From Pseudovibrio sp. JCM 19062 (lineage in GTDB: Bacteria; Pseudomonadota; Alphaproteobacteria; Rhizobiales; Stappiaceae): DNA of 10,187 nucleotides. A program made the position numbers and the translations under genes. Positions 6,881 through 10,187 of the stretch are shown piece by piece (within the stretch, counting starts at the first letter, position 1; every line of letters starts with the position of its first letter). The notes under the pieces were generated by a model. The model was not told the DNA's origin. It saw nothing but the letters and a program-made list of their open reading frames with translations, and searched no databases. The stretch spans positions 1-10,187 of the forward strand of contig BAXV01000101.1 of NCBI GenBank assembly GCA_001310715.1, given 5' to 3'.

Positions 6881-7628
6881 TTAGTTGCTCGTATTGGCCC
6901 GCATGTCTGCAAGGAAATCTTCTATTCGGGCTGCATTCACACCAAGATCACCCTCTCCGACTCTTGAGCGGGAGCGCATGTCGAGTATGGAACCGGTATC
7001 GCTTGGGGTGATCCTGATAACAATGTCGTCAGAAAACCCGAACAGCCTTGAAGTGGCCACAGCTTCGACCTCGCCCTGTTCAGGTCTTTGGCCAAGTATC
7101 TGCCAGCCCCGCGACCTGATCAGACCCAGCGCAGTGTTGTAGGTTGTCTCTGGCGGACTGGACAAGTGTAGTGGGACAATGTCGGGGTAACTCTGCTGCT
7201 GCTGCGATGCGACGGATGCGCCGCCGTATTCAGTTGCGACAGGTGCTGCCCAATAGGCAGGTGGGTTTTGGGTGTCAGTCGTAATGTCATTGATGAGCGG
7301 ATATTCAAACTGACCGTACAGCATTTCGGCGCCAACACCGACGATGGGCACCGTTATGATAACTGCCAGAATTGCAGAGAGGAGGCCGCGTCTTTTCTTC
7401 AGCACTACCCTGATGATCGCAATAAGGGAAAGGACAAATGCGATCCCTGCAAGGCTAGAAAAAAATAATAGCCATATTTATACCGGGAAGCAGCCCCCAC
7501 CAATCCTGCCGGTAGCCGAAGCCTGCCAGAATGAGACCGCAAATTGCAACTATCGCAATCACCAGCGAGCAGTTGGATAGTTTCGATGCGGGAGGCGTTG
7601 AAGACGTTTGAGTTGTACTTTCCGACAT
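6881..7628 (-). CDS. DUF1499 domain membrane protein (one apparent frameshift)
   Basis: The C-terminal half (from about PDIVPLHL through FSDDIVIRITPSDTGSILDM, RSRSRVGEGDLGVNAARIEDFL) matches the DUF1499 family. Before it are LINDITTDTQNPPAYW, a family hallmark, and three hydrophobic helices. The gene reads from ATG 7628 (MSESTTQTSS), but a T7 run on the coding strand (A7 at 7459-7465) throws the frame into a TAG. Removing one T restores MAIIFSSLAGIAFVLSL and joins the downstream frame. Repaired length is about 248 residues. A shorter GTG start at 7405 exists but would lack the first two helices and has no ribosome binding site. The function of DUF1499 is unknown; an inner-membrane location is inferred. 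It is convergent with the regulator gene and divergent from the multicopper oxidase gene. Confidence 0.75.
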
Positions 7629-7944
7629 AATCTGGGTTCTCTAGCTTTAAATATTATTTTTAGTTTGCAAGACGCACGAAAAACGACATCTCGAATACAG
7701 TACACTGACAAGTGGGTGTAAGCCCATGAGTAATATATAATAAGTATACCAGGAACTGATCATACGAATTTATTTTAATAATATGATCTCAAACTACCCC
7801 TTAAAACTACTTTTATTAATCAATATTTCCCGTACTGCTTTAGGAATACTGCACTCTTAATCGACAATATGACATAACTGAAATATTGAGATTAATGACA
7901 GTGACCTCGTGGCCGCAAATGTTGTTGTTCGGAGAGAATAATAG
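7629..7944. other. AT-rich divergent intergenic region
   Basis: This stretch between the DUF1499 gene and the multicopper oxidase gene is markedly AT-rich compared with its surroundings. It must hold both promoters. No clear copper-responsive (CueR-type) palindrome, FNR site or small gene was recognised. The ribosome binding site of the oxidase gene, GGAGAG at 7931-7936, lies at its right end. Confidence 0.5.
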
Positions 7945-9885
7945 ATGAAAAACAATCCTCCATCTCGTGCGAGCGAAATAAACCATGCCCGTCGCCGGTT
8001 ACTAAAAGGAACTGTGGCGAGCAGCGCACTCCTGGGCTTGAATCTGGCAGGATGGGGGCCTTCTCTCAGCCTTGCTCAATCTGCGAGGCGAGTGACACTG
8101 CTTGATCCTTCCAGTCAGGAGAAGTTTGTAAACCCGCTTCCTTTGCCCAAGCGACTTTACATGGAGGAAGGTGATAGTCTGGTTCTACCAATTGTGGAAA
8201 CAGAACAATGGGTTGGGCTGAAAGATCCAAACGGCAACCAGCTCACGACAACGTTTTACGGCTTTGAATACGAAGACGGGACTGGATCACCAGGTCCAAC
8301 AATTGTTACGAGGCAAAATCAGAATATCTCCGTAGAATTTCAAAACCAGTTGCCCAACAATAAGCCACCGATTTTCCCGGTTGATACGAGCTTGCATGTT
8401 CCGCACATTGATAACTTTGATCAGGAAAAGCCGGTGGTTATCCATTTGCATGGTGGCCACACCGAGCCTGACAGCGATGGTAACCCACTCGCTTGGTATA
8501 CGCAGAACTATCAATCAAAAGGGGAAGACTTCGTCAAGCAAACTTATGATTATGATAACACGCAGGAAGCCTGCTGCCTGTGGTATCACGATCATACAGT
8601 CGGAATGACACGCTTGAATGTATACGGCGGGCTTGCCGGTTTTTACCTGATTAAAGACGAAAATGAAGATCGCCTGATCGCAGAAAACATTATTCCCAAT
8701 GATAGTAATATGATCGAGCTGGTGATCTCAGATGCGCTGTTTGATGATCAGGGTAACCTTTACAATCCAGGTAGTCATGGTCAGCCCATCAACCCGATCA
8801 TTCAAAAGGAAATTCAGGCCAATTGGCCAAACCCGACAGTTCTGGATGAGTTCTTTGGTAACTTCATAATGGTCAACGGCATGACGTGGCCCAAGCATGA
8901 AGTTGAACCAACAAGATATCGGTTACGCCTACTCAATGGCTCCAGCTCACGAAGTTATGTCCTCGAGTTCGAGAACGGGATGGAGTTCTACCAAATCGGA
9001 TCGGATGGGGGGTTTCTGGACTCGCCCGTGCGGCTCACGCAGCTGGTTATCACACCTGCTGAGCGCATGGATATTGTCATTGACTTTACCGAGCATGCTG
9101 GTGAGCAAATTATCCTTAAAAACCTGGGTCCAGAGTTGCCATTTAGAGGGTATGTGGACCCTGAAGATCCAGAGGACTCAATGAAGCTTGTCTATAATGA
9201 CGGCGGAGATCTGGAGATCACAGATGGCACGGATGGGCTCGCTCCAATCGCTCCACCGGACACTTCCGGCGTGATCATGCGGTTCGATGTGGGGGCTAAC
9301 GAGGATAGTGTTCAGCCACAGGCTACAAACTTTACGCCCGCAGTGGAGTTGCGTACTCCTCTTGTGCCTCTTCCACGCGATAATCCGGCGGTAGTCAGAC
9401 AGCTCCCCCTCTTCAATCTCAGAGACGATATCGATCGCACGATCGTTCTTTTGGGGACGATGGATCGTGGCTCGCTGTTCTTTATGGATGAGATTACCGA
9501 GATTATCGAACCAAACACGGTAGAGATCTGGGAGATCTATAATACGACTGGGTCGGCGCACCCAATTCATGTTCATCAAGTCCAGTTTGAAATTTTGAAC
9601 CGACAGGAGTTCGACGGCGATTTGATGATGCGCGATCAGCAGCTTATGGATACAGGCCGAACATTCCAAGGTGCAACCCTGGACTTCCATGGTCTGAAAG
9701 GCGACCCAGTACCGCCACAGCCAAATGAGCAAGGCAGGAAAGACACAGCTTTGGCTTTAGCCGGACAAGTCACACGCTTAATCATGCGCTTCGATACCCC
9801 CGGACAATACGTTTGGCATTGCCATATCATCACCCACGAAGACTATGACATGATGCGTAAACTCGAAGTGAGGCCTGTGGCCTAA
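7945..9885 (+). CDS. Tat-exported CotA/bilirubin-oxidase-like multicopper oxidase
   Basis: This is an intact 646-residue three-cupredoxin-domain multicopper oxidase. All four copper-binding motifs are present: HLHGG (H167, H169), WYHDH (H215, H217), HPIHVH (H539, H542, H544) and HCHIITHEDYDMM (H625, C626, H627, H631, with M636 as the likely axial ligand of the type 1 copper). The spacing and the phrases RLNVYGGLAGFYLI and QIGSDGG closely follow CotA laccase and bilirubin oxidase. The N-terminus ARRRLLKG (15-22), a hydrophobic stretch and a likely cleavage site near 44-47 form a twin-arginine signal, implying export of the folded, copper-loaded protein to the periplasm. GGAGAG lies 8 bases before the ATG. 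Such enzymes oxidise phenols, bilirubin, Cu(I) or Mn(II) while reducing oxygen to water; the substrate here is unknown. No Met-rich insert typical of CueO was seen. Base use is more AT-rich than the catabolic genes. Confidence 0.9.
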   Translation: MKNNPPSRASEINHARRRLLKGTVASSALLGLNLAGWGPSLSLAQSARRVTLLDPSSQEKFVNPLPLPKRLYMEEGDSLVLPIVETEQWVGLKDPNGNQLTTTFYGFEYEDGTGSPGPTIVTRQNQNISVEFQNQLPNNKPPIFPVDTSLHVPHIDNFDQEKPVVIHLHGGHTEPDSDGNPLAWYTQNYQSKGEDFVKQTYDYDNTQEACCLWYHDHTVGMTRLNVYGGLAGFYLIKDENEDRLIAENIIPNDSNMIELVISDALFDDQGNLYNPGSHGQPINPIIQKEIQANWPNPTVLDEFFGNFIMVNGMTWPKHEVEPTRYRLRLLNGSSSRSYVLEFENGMEFYQIGSDGGFLDSPVRLTQLVITPAERMDIVIDFTEHAGEQIILKNLGPELPFRGYVDPEDPEDSMKLVYNDGGDLEITDGTDGLAPIAPPDTSGVIMRFDVGANEDSVQPQATNFTPAVELRTPLVPLPRDNPAVVRQLPLFNLRDDIDRTIVLLGTMDRGSLFFMDEITEIIEPNTVEIWEIYNTTGSAHPIHVHQVQFEILNRQEFDGDLMMRDQQLMDTGRTFQGATLDFHGLKGDPVPPQPNEQGRKDTALALAGQVTRLIMRFDTPGQYVWHCHIITHEDYDMMRKLEVRPVA

Positions 9886-10063
9886 CAAGGACCGCCGTTG
9901 GCTACATGCATTTAATCGATGAAGCGGCGTGGTATGATCATGCGGTGTTGTTTAGGAACGCTGAATTCGGCTGGTTTGCGCGATTAATAAACATATAAGT
10001 TGAGTAATTCAAACATTGTGACATGCATACTGGGTCAATTAAGCTACGAAGGCGAAGCAACAA
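9886..10063. other. Non-coding gap between oxidase gene and tRNA terminator
   Basis: No gene is visible here. There is a short symmetric TTGA-N5-TCAA (10000-10012) whose spacing does not fit known CRP/FNR sites. Nothing else was recognised. Confidence 0.4.
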
Positions 10064-10096
10064 AAAACCCGCTATCCTTTTGGGATAGCGGGTTTT
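10064..10096 (-). terminator. Rho-independent terminator of tRNA-fMet, probably shared with the oxidase gene
   Basis: The 14-base arms AAAACCCGCTATCC (10064-10077) and GGATAGCGGGTTTT (10083-10096) pair perfectly around a 5-base loop. Read on the minus strand, the stem follows the tRNA by a few bases and ends in six T residues, a classic terminator. Read on +, the stem ends in TTTTAATTT and lies 178 bases past the multicopper oxidase stop, so it can act in both directions. Confidence 0.9.
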
Positions 10097-10100
10097 AATT

Positions 10101-10177
<77 letters not shown>

Positions 10178-10187
10178 GTAAATTGTG

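Noticed and set aside
7455..7470. Programmed -1 ribosomal frameshift at T-TTT-TTC in the DUF1499 gene
   Set aside because: The heptamer fits the slippery pattern, but a -1 shift enters the wrong frame; the downstream protein is in the +1 frame.
10000..10012. TTGA-N5-TCAA as a CRP/FNR site
   Set aside because: The spacer between half-sites is one base short of the FNR consensus layout, and it does not sit at a useful distance from any gene start in the window.

Overview
The window looks like chromosomal DNA from a proteobacterium, most likely a marine or host-associated alphaproteobacterium. That placement is inferred from gene content (NnrS, EutB/EutC/DoeB-family enzymes, a long-form DUF1499 protein, a Tat-exported multicopper oxidase) and from a base composition that appears moderate. 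No species marker is present.

Layout: 1-372 is non-coding, with a strong hairpin and a possible FNR/NnrR-type site. nnrS follows on + (373-1564), encoding a haem/copper membrane protein of nitric-oxide metabolism. It converges on eutB (-, 1667-2644). eutB is divergent from eutC (+, 2747-3712) across a short spacer packed with inverted repeats. On + then come a PLP aminotransferase (3870-4995), a long intergenic hairpin, a DoeB/AstE-type zinc deacylase (5104-6107), and a YheO-type PAS/helix-turn-helix regulator (6201-6844) preceded by a perfect palindrome. A DUF1499 membrane protein lies on - (6881-7628). An AT-rich spacer of about 315 bases separates it from a CotA/bilirubin-oxidase-like multicopper oxidase (+, 7945-9885). 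The window ends with an initiator tRNA-Met on - and its terminator.

Genes 1667-6844 look like one catabolic unit. The deacylase would release a free amino acid from an N-acyl compound. The EutB-like dehydratase and EutC-like reductase would together remove a hydroxyl group through an imine intermediate. The aminotransferase would feed the carbon skeleton onward, and the YheO-type protein would sense the substrate. The parts resemble hydroxyectoine breakdown, but the ectoine-ring hydrolase (DoeA/EutD), the usual EnuR-type regulator and any transporter are absent here, and an aminotransferase of another kind is present. The substrate is therefore open.

Six of the eight protein genes are interrupted by small frameshifts as the sequence is given. 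Nearly all are repaired by restoring one G or C in a 1-3 base run, and one by removing a T from a T7 run. This pattern points to homopolymer sequencing or assembly errors rather than real gene decay, so these genes are annotated at their repaired full lengths.
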